From contig NZ_AXAL01000012.1 of the NCBI RefSeq assembly GCF_000472785.1, positions 179,870 through 243,869 on the forward strand: a stretch of DNA of 64,000 nucleotides, given 5' to 3'. The notes under the pieces are model-generated. The model was not told the origin of the DNA. It saw only the letters and a program-made list of their open reading frames with translations, and made no database searches. Shown piece after piece: positions 43,809 to 52,129 of the stretch. Each line of letters begins with the position of its first letter. Position 1 is the stretch's first letter. The translations under genes were made by a program, and so were the position numbers. The DNA is from Mesorhizobium loti CJ3sym (lineage in GTDB: Bacteria > Pseudomonadota > Alphaproteobacteria > Rhizobiales > Rhizobiaceae).

Positions 43809-46259
43809 TCACTCCGCCGCCTGCGCAAACCCGACGGAAGCCATCGGCTGGAATTCGTGCTTGTCCTTGCCGGAGACACGTTCCGACCATGGATCGACCT
43901 GGGCGAATTTCTGGGAGAAAACAAAGCGCTCGTAATAGGCCTTGCGCTTTTCGCCATCTTCCATGATCTGGCGCTTGATCTCGGGGATGCCGATGCGCTT
44001 GGCCCATTTGTAGATGCGTTCGAGGTAGCGGCCCTGCTCGCGGTACATCTGCGTCAGCGCCACGATATGCTCCAGCGCCTCGTCCTCGGTCCTGACCAGG
44101 CCGAGCACTTCGGTACCCTTGATGTCGAGGCCGGCGGCGCCGGCGAAATGGATCTCGTAGCCGCTGTCGACGCAGATGACGCCGACATCCTTGCAGGTCG
44201 CCTCGGCGCAGTTCCTCGGGCAGCCCGATACCGCCATCTTGACCTTGGCCGGGGTCCACGAGCCCCACATGAATTTCTCGATGCGGACGCCAAACCCCGT
44301 CGAATCCTGCGTGCCGAAGCGGCACCAGTCAGAGCCGACGCAGGTCTTCACCGTGCGCAGGCCCTTGGCATAGGCATGGCCGGAAACGAAGCCGGCCTGG
44401 CCGAGATCGGCCCACACCGCCGGCAGGTCCTCCTTGCGGATGCCGAGCATGTCGATGCGCTGGCCGCCGGTGACCTTGACCATCGGGATTTCGAACTTGT
44501 CGACGACGTCGGCGATGGCGCGCAGTTCGGCGGCATTGGTCACCCCGCCCCACATGCGCGGCACCACCGAATAGGTGCCGTCCTTCTGGATGTTGGCGTG
44601 GACACGCTCATTGATGAAGCGCGACTGGTAGTCGTCGGCATAGCCATCCGGCCAGTCGCAGACGAGGTAATAGTTGAGCGCCGGCCGGCATTTGGCGCAG
44701 CCGCAGGAGGTCGTCCATTCCAGCTCCTGCATGACGGAGGGAATGGTCTTCAGCCGCTTGGCGATGATCAGCCGGCGCACCTCGTCATGGCCGAGCGTCG
44801 TGCAGCCGCACATCGGCTGGACGGCGGCCGGATTGTATTTGTCGCCGATGGACATCACCATTAGCTTCTCGACCAGCCCGGTGCAGGAACCGCAGGAGGC
44901 CGAGGCCTTGGTGTGGGCGCGCACATCGTCGAGCGAGGTAAGTCCCTTGGCCGCGATCGCACCCGTGATCTTGCCCTTGCAGACGCCGTTGCAGCCGCAG
45001 ATTTCCGCATCATCCGGCAAGGCTGCAACGGCCGCCATAGGGTCCAGCGGGGCACCCCCCTGGTAGGACTGACCGAAGATCAACGTATCGCGCATCTGCG
45101 ATATGTCGGTCTGCTTCTTCTTCAGATCGTTGAACCAGGCGCCGTCCGCCGTCTCGCCATAGAGCACGGTGCCGATGATGCGGTCGTCCTTCAGAACCAG
45201 GCGCTTGTAGACGCCGGCCGAGGCATCGCGCAGCACGATCTCCTGGCGGTCCTCGCCCTCGGCAAAGTCGCCAAGCGAGAACAGGTCGATGCCGGTGACC
45301 TTGAGCTTGGTCGGTGTGTCCATATGGGCGAACGCGGCTGCTTCGTTGCCTGCCAGCTGGCTGGCGGCAACGCGCGCCATTTCGTAGAGCGGCGCCACCA
45401 GCCCGTAGACCATGCCGTTGACCTCGGCGCACTCGCCGAGCGCGTAGATGCCGGGGTCGTTGCTGCGCATGCCGGCGTCGACGACGATGCCTCTGTTAAC
45501 GGCGATGCCGGCCTCCTTGGCCAGAGCGGCGTTCGGCCGGATGCCAACCGCCATGACAACGAGCGTCGCTGGAATGATGGTGCCGTCGGCAAGCTCGACC
45601 TGCTCGACCTTGCCATTGCCTGATATCGCCTTTGTGTTGGCCTTGGTGATGACCTTGATGCCGCGCTCCTCGATGGCGCGCTGCAGGAGATAGCCAGCGG
45701 CCGGGTCAAGCTGACGCTCCATCAAGGTTGGATTGACGTGCAGCACGGTGACCTCCATGCCTTGCAGGTTCAAGCCGGCCGCGGCCTCGAGACCCAGCAG
45801 GCCGCCGCCGATGACCACTGCCTTGGCTCTGGACTGCGCGGCGAGCATCATCGCCTGTACGTCGTCGAGATCGCGATAGGTGAGCACGCCCGGCAGATCA
45901 TGGCCGGGCACCGGAATGATGAACGGCACCGAGCCGGTGGCGATGACGAGCTTGTCATAGGGCTCGGTGACGCCGTGATCGGAGGTGACCGTCCTGGCCG
46001 TCCGGTCGATGGCTGTTATCTTGTGGCCCTTGTAGAGCGTGATGTTGTTGGCGATGTACCAGCCATCGCCATGGATGATGATCTCCTCATACGCCTTTTC
46101 GCCCGACAACACCGGCGACAGCATGATGCGGTCGTAATTGACGCGCGGTTCGGCGTTGAAGATGGTGACGGCGTAGCGGCCCGGCGCCTGCTCCAGAAGG
46201 TGCTCCAGCATGCGCCCGGGCGCCATGCCGTTGCCGATGATGACAAGTCTTTCGCTCAT
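43809..46259 (-). CDS. nirB: Nitrite reductase large subunit (NAD(P)H)
   Basis: The protein (816 residues from ATG 46259) reduces nitrite to ammonium in the cytoplasm. Domains in order: FAD/NAD-binding (RLVIIGNGMAPGRMLEHLLE, then KAVVIGGGLLGLEAAAGLNL), BFD-like [2Fe-2S] (CGCNGVCKGKITGAI ... CGSCTGLVEK), a second cysteine cluster (TTSCGCAKCRP), and sulphite/nitrite reductase domains with sirohaem-[4Fe-4S] ligands in TCVGSDWCRFGTQDS and SGCPRNCAEATCKDVGV. Seven extra residues in the longer frame to 46280 are unlikely to be native. It follows nrtC by 4 bp and is separated from nirD by the palindromic repeat. Sirohaem synthesis genes are not in the window. Confidence 0.95.
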   Translation of the reverse strand: MSERLVIIGNGMAPGRMLEHLLEQAPGRYAVTIFNAEPRVNYDRIMLSPVLSGEKAYEEIIIHGDGWYIANNITLYKGHKITAIDRTARTVTSDHGVTEPYDKLVIATGSVPFIIPVPGHDLPGVLTYRDLDDVQAMMLAAQSRAKAVVIGGGLLGLEAAAGLNLQGMEVTVLHVNPTLMERQLDPAAGYLLQRAIEERGIKVITKANTKAISGNGKVEQVELADGTIIPATLVVMAVGIRPNAALAKEAGIAVNRGIVVDAGMRSNDPGIYALGECAEVNGMVYGLVAPLYEMARVAASQLAGNEAAAFAHMDTPTKLKVTGIDLFSLGDFAEGEDRQEIVLRDASAGVYKRLVLKDDRIIGTVLYGETADGAWFNDLKKKQTDISQMRDTLIFGQSYQGGAPLDPMAAVAALPDDAEICGCNGVCKGKITGAIAAKGLTSLDDVRAHTKASASCGSCTGLVEKLMVMSIGDKYNPAAVQPMCGCTTLGHDEVRRLIIAKRLKTIPSVMQELEWTTSCGCAKCRPALNYYLVCDWPDGYADDYQSRFINERVHANIQKDGTYSVVPRMWGGVTNAAELRAIADVVDKFEIPMVKVTGGQRIDMLGIRKEDLPAVWADLGQAGFVSGHAYAKGLRTVKTCVGSDWCRFGTQDSTGFGVRIEKFMWGSWTPAKVKMAVSGCPRNCAEATCKDVGVICVDSGYEIHFAGAAGLDIKGTEVLGLVRTEDEALEHIVALTQMYREQGRYLERIYKWAKRIGIPEIKRQIMEDGEKRKAYYERFVFSQKFAQVDPWSERVSGKDKHEFQPMASVGFAQAAE

Positions 46260-46263
46260 GGCG

Positions 46264-47061
46264 TTACTCCGCGGCTTCAACGAAGCGGTGGCGCTCGTAG
46301 AGGAACTTCAGCACCGCCTCGCGGCAGCGCAGGAAGGTCCGGTCGGAAGAGAGCTCGACGCGGCGGCGCGGCCGCGCCAGCGGCACGGCAAGCACCTCGC
46401 CGATGGTCGCTGCCGGGCCGTTGGTCATCATGACGATGCGGTCGGAGAGCAGCACCGCCTCGTCGACATCATGGGTGATCATGATCGTCGTCGAGCCGAG
46501 CCTGGAATGGATATCCATAACCGCGTCCTGCAGATGAGCGCGCGTCAGCGCATCGAGCGCGCCGAACGGCTCATCGAGCAGCAGGATCTTCGGCTCCATG
46601 GCGAGCGCCCGGGCAATGCCGACGCGCTGCTTCATGCCGCCGGATATCTCAGCCGGGCGCTTGTCCCGGGCGTGCGCCATCTGCACGAGGTCGAGATTGC
46701 GCATGATCCAGTCATGCCGCTCGGCTTTGCTCTTCGTGCGGCCGAAGACTTTCGACACCGCCAGGTTGATGTTTTCGTAGACGGTCAACCAAGGCAGCAG
46801 GCTGTGGTTCTGGAACACCACGGCGCGTTCGGGGCCGGGGCTGTCGACTTCCTTGTCCTCGAGCAGCACGGCGCCGGCGGACACTTTGGTCAGTCCGGCG
46901 ATCAGGTTGAGCAAAGTCGACTTGCCGCAGCCGGAATGGCCGATGATGGAGACGAATTCGCCCTTGTCGATGGTCAGCCTGATGTCCTTCAACACCTCGC
47001 TGACCTGGCTGCCACGGGCAAAGGATTTGTCGATATGGTCGAGTTTCAGATAGGCCGTCAT
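46264..47061 (-). CDS. nrtC: Nitrate ABC transporter ATP-binding protein
   Basis: This 265-residue ATPase has Walker A GHSGCGKSTLLN, the signature ISGGMKQRVGIARAL, Walker B ILLLDEPFGALD and the switch histidine in MITHDVDEA. It belongs to the nitrate/sulphonate/taurine class. It lacks the extra substrate-binding-like C-terminal domain of cyanobacterial NrtC and so resembles NrtD in length; the naming follows operon position. It powers nitrate uptake with the permease just upstream (10-bp gap). Confidence 0.92.
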   Translation of the reverse strand: MTAYLKLDHIDKSFARGSQVSEVLKDIRLTIDKGEFVSIIGHSGCGKSTLLNLIAGLTKVSAGAVLLEDKEVDSPGPERAVVFQNHSLLPWLTVYENINLAVSKVFGRTKSKAERHDWIMRNLDLVQMAHARDKRPAEISGGMKQRVGIARALAMEPKILLLDEPFGALDALTRAHLQDAVMDIHSRLGSTTIMITHDVDEAVLLSDRIVMMTNGPAATIGEVLAVPLARPRRRVELSSDRTFLRCREAVLKFLYERHRFVEAAE

Positions 47062-47071
47062 GGCGCTTTCC

Positions 47072-47968
47072 TCACTTTGCCGTTGCGCCGCGGGTGACGA
47101 AGGCGCCGAGGCCAGCGACCAGGCGATCGAGGCAGAAGCCGGTGACGCCGATATAGGCGAGCGCGACGATGATGTCGGGCAGCCGCGACGAGTTCCACGC
47201 GTCCCAGATGAAGAAGCCGATGCCGACCCCGCCGGTCAGCATTTCGGCGGCGACGATGGCGAGCCAGGACAGGCCGATGCCGATCCTCAGGCCGGTGAAG
47301 ATGTAGGGCGCGGCGGCCGGCACCATGATCTTGACGAAGAATTCGAACTGGTTGAGCCGCAGGATGCGCGCGACGTTGCGGTAATCCTGCGGGATGTTGC
47401 GGACACCGACGGCGGTGTTGATGATAATAGGCCAGATCGAGGTTATGAAGATAACGAACAGTGCCGAAGGGCTGGAATCGCGGAACGCCGCCAGCGACAG
47501 CGGCAGCCATGCCAGCGGCGGCACGGTGCGCAGGATCTGGAACACCGGATCGAGGCCGCGCATCGCCCAGATCGACTGGCCGACCAGCGCGCCGAGCGCC
47601 ACGCCGGCGATCGCCGCGAGGCCAAAGCCGATGGCGACGCGCTGCAGGGAGATCAGCACCCGCCAGGCGAGGCCAATATCCTGCGGGCCATTGTTGAAGA
47701 ACGGATGCGCGATCAAATCATAGGCCTCGTTCCACACCTGGCTGGGCGGCGGCAGGCTTGATGTGGGCGACGAGCAGGCGACCTGCCAGACGATGAGCAT
47801 CAGGGTGATAACGATAACTGGCGGCACCAGTGCGCTCGCCAGTCTGCCGGCGATCACGAGCGGATCGAAGCGGCGCCGCGCCCTGGCGGTGAAGGCGATC
47901 ACTTCAGCCGGTTTGGCCGGCGTAGGAAACGCCTTCACTTTTGTGTCCTCGATAGTCTGGATCGACAT
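47072..47968 (-). CDS. nrtB: Nitrate ABC transporter permease
   Basis: The 298-residue permease begins MSIQTIEDTKVKAFPTPAKP and contains about six membrane segments (LVPPVIVITLMLIVWQVACS, then VAIGFGLAAIAGVALGALVG). The EAA-type loop ENP/VGVRNIPQDYRNVARILR contacts the ATPase. It is of the nitrate/taurine transporter class. The longer frame to 48007 adds 13 residues without a better ribosome site; ATG 47968 is preferred. The gap after nrtA is 67 bp. Confidence 0.92.
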   Translation of the reverse strand: MSIQTIEDTKVKAFPTPAKPAEVIAFTARARRRFDPLVIAGRLASALVPPVIVITLMLIVWQVACSSPTSSLPPPSQVWNEAYDLIAHPFFNNGPQDIGLAWRVLISLQRVAIGFGLAAIAGVALGALVGQSIWAMRGLDPVFQILRTVPPLAWLPLSLAAFRDSSPSALFVIFITSIWPIIINTAVGVRNIPQDYRNVARILRLNQFEFFVKIMVPAAAPYIFTGLRIGIGLSWLAIVAAEMLTGGVGIGFFIWDAWNSSRLPDIIVALAYIGVTGFCLDRLVAGLGAFVTRGATAK

Positions 47969-48035
47969 GTCTGGGGAAAACTCCGTGAGGGCAGGTAGTG
48001 ATGGCAAGCGGCACAGGGCACCGCTTGCGCCTGGG

Positions 48036-49364
48036 CTACGCCGATGCCTTGATCTTCAGGCTGTCGAGATAGGCGGATGGGTTGGCCGGATCGAAGACCT
48101 TGCCGTCGAAGAAGGTTTCCGTGCCGCGCGACGAAGAAGCCGGTATATCGGCGGCCGCAACACCAAGATCCTTGGCCGCCTCGCGCCACAGATCCTCGCG
48201 GTTGACCTGATCGACCAGCGCCTTGATGTCGGTGGTCGGCGCGAATTTGCCCCAGCGGATGTTTTCGGCGAGGAACCAACTGTCGTGGCTCTTGAACGGG
48301 TAGGAGACGCCGCCCTTCCAGAACTTCATGTAGAGATCGGTGCCAGTGGCGACGCGGCCATTGCCGTAGTTGATGTCGCCCTTGAGGCGACCGATGATGT
48401 CGGCGGCCGGCACGTTCATCCATTGCCGCTTGCCGATGATGGCGGCCATCTCGTCCTTGTTCTCCTTGGCCTCGCACCATTGCTGGGCTTCCATGACGGC
48501 CATCAGGATCGCCTTGGTGGCGTTAGGGTATTTGTCGATAAATTCGGCGCGCAGGCCGAGCGCTTTTTCTGGATGCCCCTTCCACAATTCGCCTGTCGTG
48601 GCGGCGGTGAAGCCGACGCCCTGGTGGACGAGCTGCTCGTTCCATGGCTCGCCGACGCAGAACACATCCATGTTGCCGACCTTCATGTTGGCCACCATCT
48701 GCGGCGGCGGCACGACGATGGTCGAGACGTCCTTATCGGGATCGATGCCGCCGGCGGCCAGCCAGTAGCGCAGCCAGAGATCATGCGTGCCGCCTGGGAA
48801 AGTCATGGCGGCCTTGATGTCCTTGCCCGCCGCCCTCTTGGCGGCGAAGACGTCCTTCAGCTTCGAGGCGTCGAGGCCGACACCGGTGCCGGCATATTCC
48901 TGCGCCACCGAAATGCCCTGGCAGTCGTAGTTGAGCCGCGCCACGATCGCCATCGGCATCGGCTGGTTGTTCTGCGTCACCTTGCCAGTGTGCATGAGGT
49001 AGGGCAGTGGCGTCAGTATGTGGGCGCCGTCAATGCCGTTGGCCGCGCCGCCGAGCATCAGATTGTCGCGCGTCGCGCCCCAGGATGCCTGCTTGAGCAC
49101 CTCGACATCGGGCATGCCGAACTTGGCGAACAGCCCCTTCTCCTTGGCGATCATCAGTGGCGCGGCATCGGTCAGCGCGATGAAGCCGAGCTTGGCGCCG
49201 GTGACTTCAGGAGCGGCGGTGGCAGCATAGGCGCCGGAGGGGAAGAGCTTGCGGGCCGCCACGAACAGGCCTGCTGTCATAGCACTGCTGACCAGAAAAT
49301 CGCGGCGCGTCATATCTCCGAACGATGTTCCCGTCCCGATCCATTTCTTCATCGTCTTCTTCAT
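48036..49364 (-). CDS. nrtA: Nitrate ABC transporter substrate-binding protein
   Basis: This 442-residue periplasmic binding protein begins with a twin-arginine signal (MTRRDFLVSSAMTAGLFVAA) after an N-terminal extension, then a mature domain starting near AATAAPEVTGAKLGFIALTD. NrtA/CmpA landmarks include GGTHDLWLRYWLAAGGIDPD and VFCVGEPWNEQLVHQG. It binds nitrate (possibly also nitrite) for uptake. The open frame to 49502 is rejected because it would be translated through the leader hairpins and terminator; GGAGACGACG precedes ATG 49364. It heads the structural operon, downstream of the regulated leader. It is homologous to NasS, which keeps the ligand fold but lacks the signal. Confidence 0.93.
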   Translation of the reverse strand: MKKTMKKWIGTGTSFGDMTRRDFLVSSAMTAGLFVAARKLFPSGAYAATAAPEVTGAKLGFIALTDAAPLMIAKEKGLFAKFGMPDVEVLKQASWGATRDNLMLGGAANGIDGAHILTPLPYLMHTGKVTQNNQPMPMAIVARLNYDCQGISVAQEYAGTGVGLDASKLKDVFAAKRAAGKDIKAAMTFPGGTHDLWLRYWLAAGGIDPDKDVSTIVVPPPQMVANMKVGNMDVFCVGEPWNEQLVHQGVGFTAATTGELWKGHPEKALGLRAEFIDKYPNATKAILMAVMEAQQWCEAKENKDEMAAIIGKRQWMNVPAADIIGRLKGDINYGNGRVATGTDLYMKFWKGGVSYPFKSHDSWFLAENIRWGKFAPTTDIKALVDQVNREDLWREAAKDLGVAAADIPASSSRGTETFFDGKVFDPANPSAYLDSLKIKASA

Positions 49365-49413
49365 CGTCGTCTCCGGTTGAACGCGATCCGCGCCGTCGAT
49401 TGTTGGCCAAAAC

Positions 49414-49478
49414 AAAAAAGCCGCCGGCCAGGTCGTCGCGCGTCCGTACATCCGGGATCGCGTGTCGACCTGAGCGGC
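49414..49478 (-). terminator. Intrinsic terminator in the nrtA leader
   Basis: On the minus strand GCCGCT-CAGGTCG pairs with CGACCTG-GCC-GGCGGC: a 7-bp and a 6-bp helix separated by a three-base bulge, followed directly by TTTTTT. It ends about 50 bases before the nrtA start. It would stop transcription before the operon unless its 5' arm is sequestered. That arm overlaps the second hexaloop hairpin. Confidence 0.75.
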
Positions 49479-49510
49479 AGCTTTGCCTGTGGCGCCCGCC
49501 ATTGGACGCC
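49476..49510 (-). promoter_or_regulatory. Tandem hexaloop hairpins: probable NasT (ANTAR) RNA target
   Basis: The first hairpin is GGCGTCC-AATGGC-GGGCGCC, a fully paired 7-bp stem (one G-U) with a six-base loop. The second, three bases later, is GGC-AAAGCT-GCC with another six-base loop. Both loops have A at position 1 and G at position 4, the published ANTAR recognition rule. The 3' arm of hairpin 2 is part of the 5' arm of the terminator, so NasT binding should favour read-through. The second stem is short (3 bp), the weak point of the reading. Confidence 0.75.
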
Positions 49511-49545
49511 TGTTCCGTGACCCACGAAGGGCCTGCCTATTGCAA

Positions 49546-49561
49546 AGCAGGAACCGTGCCA
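49546..49561 (-). promoter_or_regulatory. Sigma-54 promoter of the nitrate operon
   Basis: TGGCACG-GTTC-CTGCT matches the -24/-12 consensus TGGCACG-N4-TTGCW with one mismatch and exact GG-to-GC spacing; the base before is C, also consensus. Transcription would begin near 49535, 25 bases before the first hexaloop hairpin, giving a leader of about 170 bases. This implies nitrogen control through an NtrC-type activator. Confidence 0.7.
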
Positions 49562-49679
49562 GTTTTGGGAACGACGAAAAAAATAAATGGAATCATCGGT
49601 ATGGGGCAGTCACGGCCGCGCCGGGCTATAGGGCGAGCAGGCCAAAGATTGTTCACGGAAGCAATCGTGCGCATAATTT

Positions 49680-49694
49680 TTGTGCAATGCACAA
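49680..49694. promoter_or_regulatory. Palindrome upstream of the nrtA promoter
   Basis: TTGTGCA-A-TGCACAA (plus strand) is a perfect 15-bp palindrome about 120 bp upstream of the sigma-54 site, a distance suited to an enhancer. Eleven bases of it (TTGTGCAATGC) recur upstream of nasT at 51583-51593. It does not have the usual NtrC half-site orientation, so the binding factor is uncertain. Confidence 0.4.
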
Positions 49695-49711
49695 GAATGG
49701 CGCGGAAATAA

Positions 49712-50956
49712 TCAACCCTGGATTTCGGCAGATTTCTGGCCTGCGATATAGGTATCGACCTCGTCGGGGTCGAAAATCTGGCCGTCGAAGAAACCATCTG
49801 GGCCGAGCACGAGGCCGGCGCCCGTCGCGCCGACCGGAGTTGCGGTCTTGAGAGCGCCCTCGACCTTCGAATTGGCGCCGGGAAGCGCCACACCGAGCGG
49901 CCTAAGTGCTGAGCGGTAGAGGTCGGGACGGTAGCAATCCCGGGCGACGGCGAGATTCTCTGGTGTGTGCGCTACATGCCCCCAGCGCACCATCTGCGTG
50001 TAGAACCACAGCGCATGGCTCTTCCACGGAAAGTTGGCCGCCTTGTCGAAGGGCAGGAAGAAGTCGTCGATGGTCCGTTCCGCCCCGCCGCCCAGCTGGA
50101 GATGGCCGGTCAGGATCGGCATCTGCACGGCCGGCGGCAGGCCGAGAAAGCCGGGCTGCGCCATCACCGCTGCCAATTCGCCGCGGTTGGCGGGATCCTG
50201 GCACCAGCGCGCCGAATGATGCAGCGCGCGCAGCAGTGCCGCCAGTGCCTCTGGGTTTTCGTTAGCCCAGGCCTTGCGCGCGCCAATCACCTTCTCCGGG
50301 CTGTTGCGCCATATCTGCGCCTTGACGGTGACGATATGGCCGGTGCCGGCGGCGACCGAGGCGCTGTTCCATGGCTCGCCGACGCAGTAGCCATCGATGC
50401 GCCCTGTGGCCAGAGCATCGGCCATGAAAGGCGGCGGCACGATGACGATCTCGATCTCCCGCTCTGGATCGATGCCGCAGGCGGCAAGCCAGTAGCGCAG
50501 TTCGTAATTGTGCCCTGAATGCGGGTGCGTGACCGCGAAGCGAAGTGGATCGCGGCCGGTCGCGACACGCTCGCGAATGAGCGCGAGAAGGGCAGCACCG
50601 GCGCGCGCCGGATCGAGATCGGGTTCGGCACCATGCGCTGCCATGCCGGCCCAGACGGCGTTGGAGATGGTGACGCAATTGCCGCCGAGCCCGAGCGAGA
50701 ACGGCACGATCGTCTCGGAAGCGAGCGGCGTCAGCCCCAGATTGCAGGCGAGCGGCATGGGTCCCAGCATATGCGCGAGATCGAAGTGGCCGATGGCGAT
50801 GCGGTCGCGGATGTTGGCCCAGGACGTCTCGCGGTGCAGCGTGAGATCGATGCCTTCGCGTGCTGCGAAGCCAAGCTCACTTGCGGCGACCAGCACGGCG
50901 CTGTCGAAGAGTGGCATGAAGCCGGCGTTGATCTGGTGCGCAGCAGTCATGCTCAT
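49712..50956 (-). CDS. nasS: NasS nitrate-sensing regulator
   Basis: This 414-residue protein has an NrtA-like periplasmic-binding fold without a signal peptide, as expected for the cytoplasmic sensor NasS. It includes YELRYWLAACGIDPEREIEI and GYCVGEPWNSASVAAG, which correspond to the ligand-binding segments of NrtA. In studied alpha- and gammaproteobacteria NasS holds NasT inactive without nitrate or nitrite and releases it when bound. The start overlaps the nasT stop by 4 bp, matching their stoichiometric complex. The 3' end is followed by the regulatory region of nrtA. Confidence 0.92.
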   Translation of the reverse strand: MSMTAAHQINAGFMPLFDSAVLVAASELGFAAREGIDLTLHRETSWANIRDRIAIGHFDLAHMLGPMPLACNLGLTPLASETIVPFSLGLGGNCVTISNAVWAGMAAHGAEPDLDPARAGAALLALIRERVATGRDPLRFAVTHPHSGHNYELRYWLAACGIDPEREIEIVIVPPPFMADALATGRIDGYCVGEPWNSASVAAGTGHIVTVKAQIWRNSPEKVIGARKAWANENPEALAALLRALHHSARWCQDPANRGELAAVMAQPGFLGLPPAVQMPILTGHLQLGGGAERTIDDFFLPFDKAANFPWKSHALWFYTQMVRWGHVAHTPENLAVARDCYRPDLYRSALRPLGVALPGANSKVEGALKTATPVGATGAGLVLGPDGFFDGQIFDPDEVDTYIAGQKSAEIQG

Positions 50957-51555
50957 TCGTCCTCCGCCGGTCCCAGCAGCCCGGCGGTAGTCACCAGACT
51001 CTGGGCGATATCGCTGATTTTGCGGTTCTGGTTCATCGCTGTCTTGCGCAGCAGCGTGTAGGCGGCCTCTTCGGAGAGGCCACGCGACTTCATCAATATG
51101 CCCTTGGCGCGGTCGATCACCTTGCGGCTCTCGAGTTCGCCGCGAACCTCTTCCAGTTCGCGCGCCATCCGCGAGAAGGCGTTGAAGCGGCTGACGGCCA
51201 TGTCGAGGATCGGCTTGACGCGCTCTTGCCGAAGCCCGTCGACGACATAGGCCGACACACCTGCGTCGACCGCGGCCTCGATCGAGGCCTGGTCGGAACG
51301 GTCGACGAACATGGCGATCGGGCGCTTTACGGCTCGCGACAGCTGGAACATGTTTTCCAGCATGTCGCGGTTCGGGTTCTCGAGATCGATGACGATGACG
51401 TCAGGCTCGATCTCGGCGATACGCCGCGCGATCCCTGACACGTCATGGATGACGGTGACTTGCTGATGACCGGCCTCGCGCAGGCCGGCCTCGATGATCG
51501 AGGCGCGGATGCGATTTTCATCGATCACCAGGACGGCTAGGGAGGATCGGACCAT
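50953..51555 (-). CDS. nasT: NasT ANTAR-domain antiterminator
   Basis: The 200-residue protein has an N-terminal pseudo-receiver domain (LAVLVIDENRIRASIIEAGL ... VIVIDLENPNRDM) and a C-terminal ANTAR domain (about 125-187) with SRKVIDRAKGILMKSRGLSE and EAAYTLLRKTAMNQNRKISD. NasT binds paired hexaloop hairpins in nitrate-operon leaders and prevents termination; NasS, encoded next, controls it. The matching RNA target is present ahead of nrtA. It is the first gene of the nitrate cluster. Confidence 0.94.
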   Translation of the reverse strand: MVRSSLAVLVIDENRIRASIIEAGLREAGHQQVTVIHDVSGIARRIAEIEPDVIVIDLENPNRDMLENMFQLSRAVKRPIAMFVDRSDQASIEAAVDAGVSAYVVDGLRQERVKPILDMAVSRFNAFSRMARELEEVRGELESRKVIDRAKGILMKSRGLSEEAAYTLLRKTAMNQNRKISDIAQSLVTTAGLLGPAEDE

Positions 51556-51708
51556 GCCGGCATTGTGGGCAAGGCCGCGAAATTGTGCAATGCGGCATAG
51601 CCGCGTCCGTTTAAAGGGCGTGACTATGCGGCATCATCGTTCAGCGCCATGGATCGCTTCCTGTCGGAAGCGGATCATGTCGTCTTGCTGCAAAGACAGG
51701 ATGCGGGT

Positions 51709-52029
51709 TCAGCCGCAGACGCGCACGTCCTCGACCACCTTGTGATGATGGCGCCAATGCACGACTGTCTCCATATGGCAGCGGTGATGGCGATGGTGGC
51801 GACGATACTCGCCATCATTGTTGTTATCATATTGCACGTTCTGGTCGTCGCCGTACTGGTTGTCGTTGTTCTGCCTGTGATGGCGGCGAACGACGACCTG
51901 GTCGTTGTTATCCGGTGAATACTGGTTGCTGTCGTCGGATTGAATAATCACGCTTGCGGCTTGCGTCGGCGCAATGACTGCGGCTGTGGCGGCCAATGCC
52001 ACCATGGAAGCCAACAATAACTTCTTCAT
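51709..52029 (-). CDS. Small histidine-rich secreted protein
   Basis: This 106-residue protein has a clear signal peptide (MKKLLLASMVALAATAAVIA, cleavage near QAA-SV) and no recognised family. The mature part is rich in Asn, Asp, Gln and Tyr, and then in clustered His/Arg (VRRHHRQNNDNQYGDD, YRRHHRHHRCH, HWRHHHKVVED), with two cysteines. Such composition suggests metal binding or a disordered periplasmic role, without proof. GCAGGAGG lies just upstream of the start. It is separate from the nasT operon by 150 bp. Confidence 0.68.
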   Translation of the reverse strand: MKKLLLASMVALAATAAVIAPTQAASVIIQSDDSNQYSPDNNDQVVVRRHHRQNNDNQYGDDQNVQYDNNNDGEYRRHHRHHRCHMETVVHWRHHHKVVEDVRVCG

Positions 52030-52129
52030 GTTTCGTCCTCCTGCGGTTCAATGCGTATCAACTCGCAGAAAGAATTAGCGTTCCAAAATGAATCCCGATC
52101 TTTTCAAGGCCATGCACGACAGACCAAGC

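Noticed and set aside
43592..43957. N-terminal extension of NirD in the open frame
   Set aside because: The extension would be translated from the palindromic repeat and the nirB end; ATG 43591 begins the conserved domain.
49365..49502. N-terminal extension of NrtA in the open frame
   Set aside because: It spans the hexaloop hairpin region and terminator; the twin-arginine signal starts after ATG 49364.
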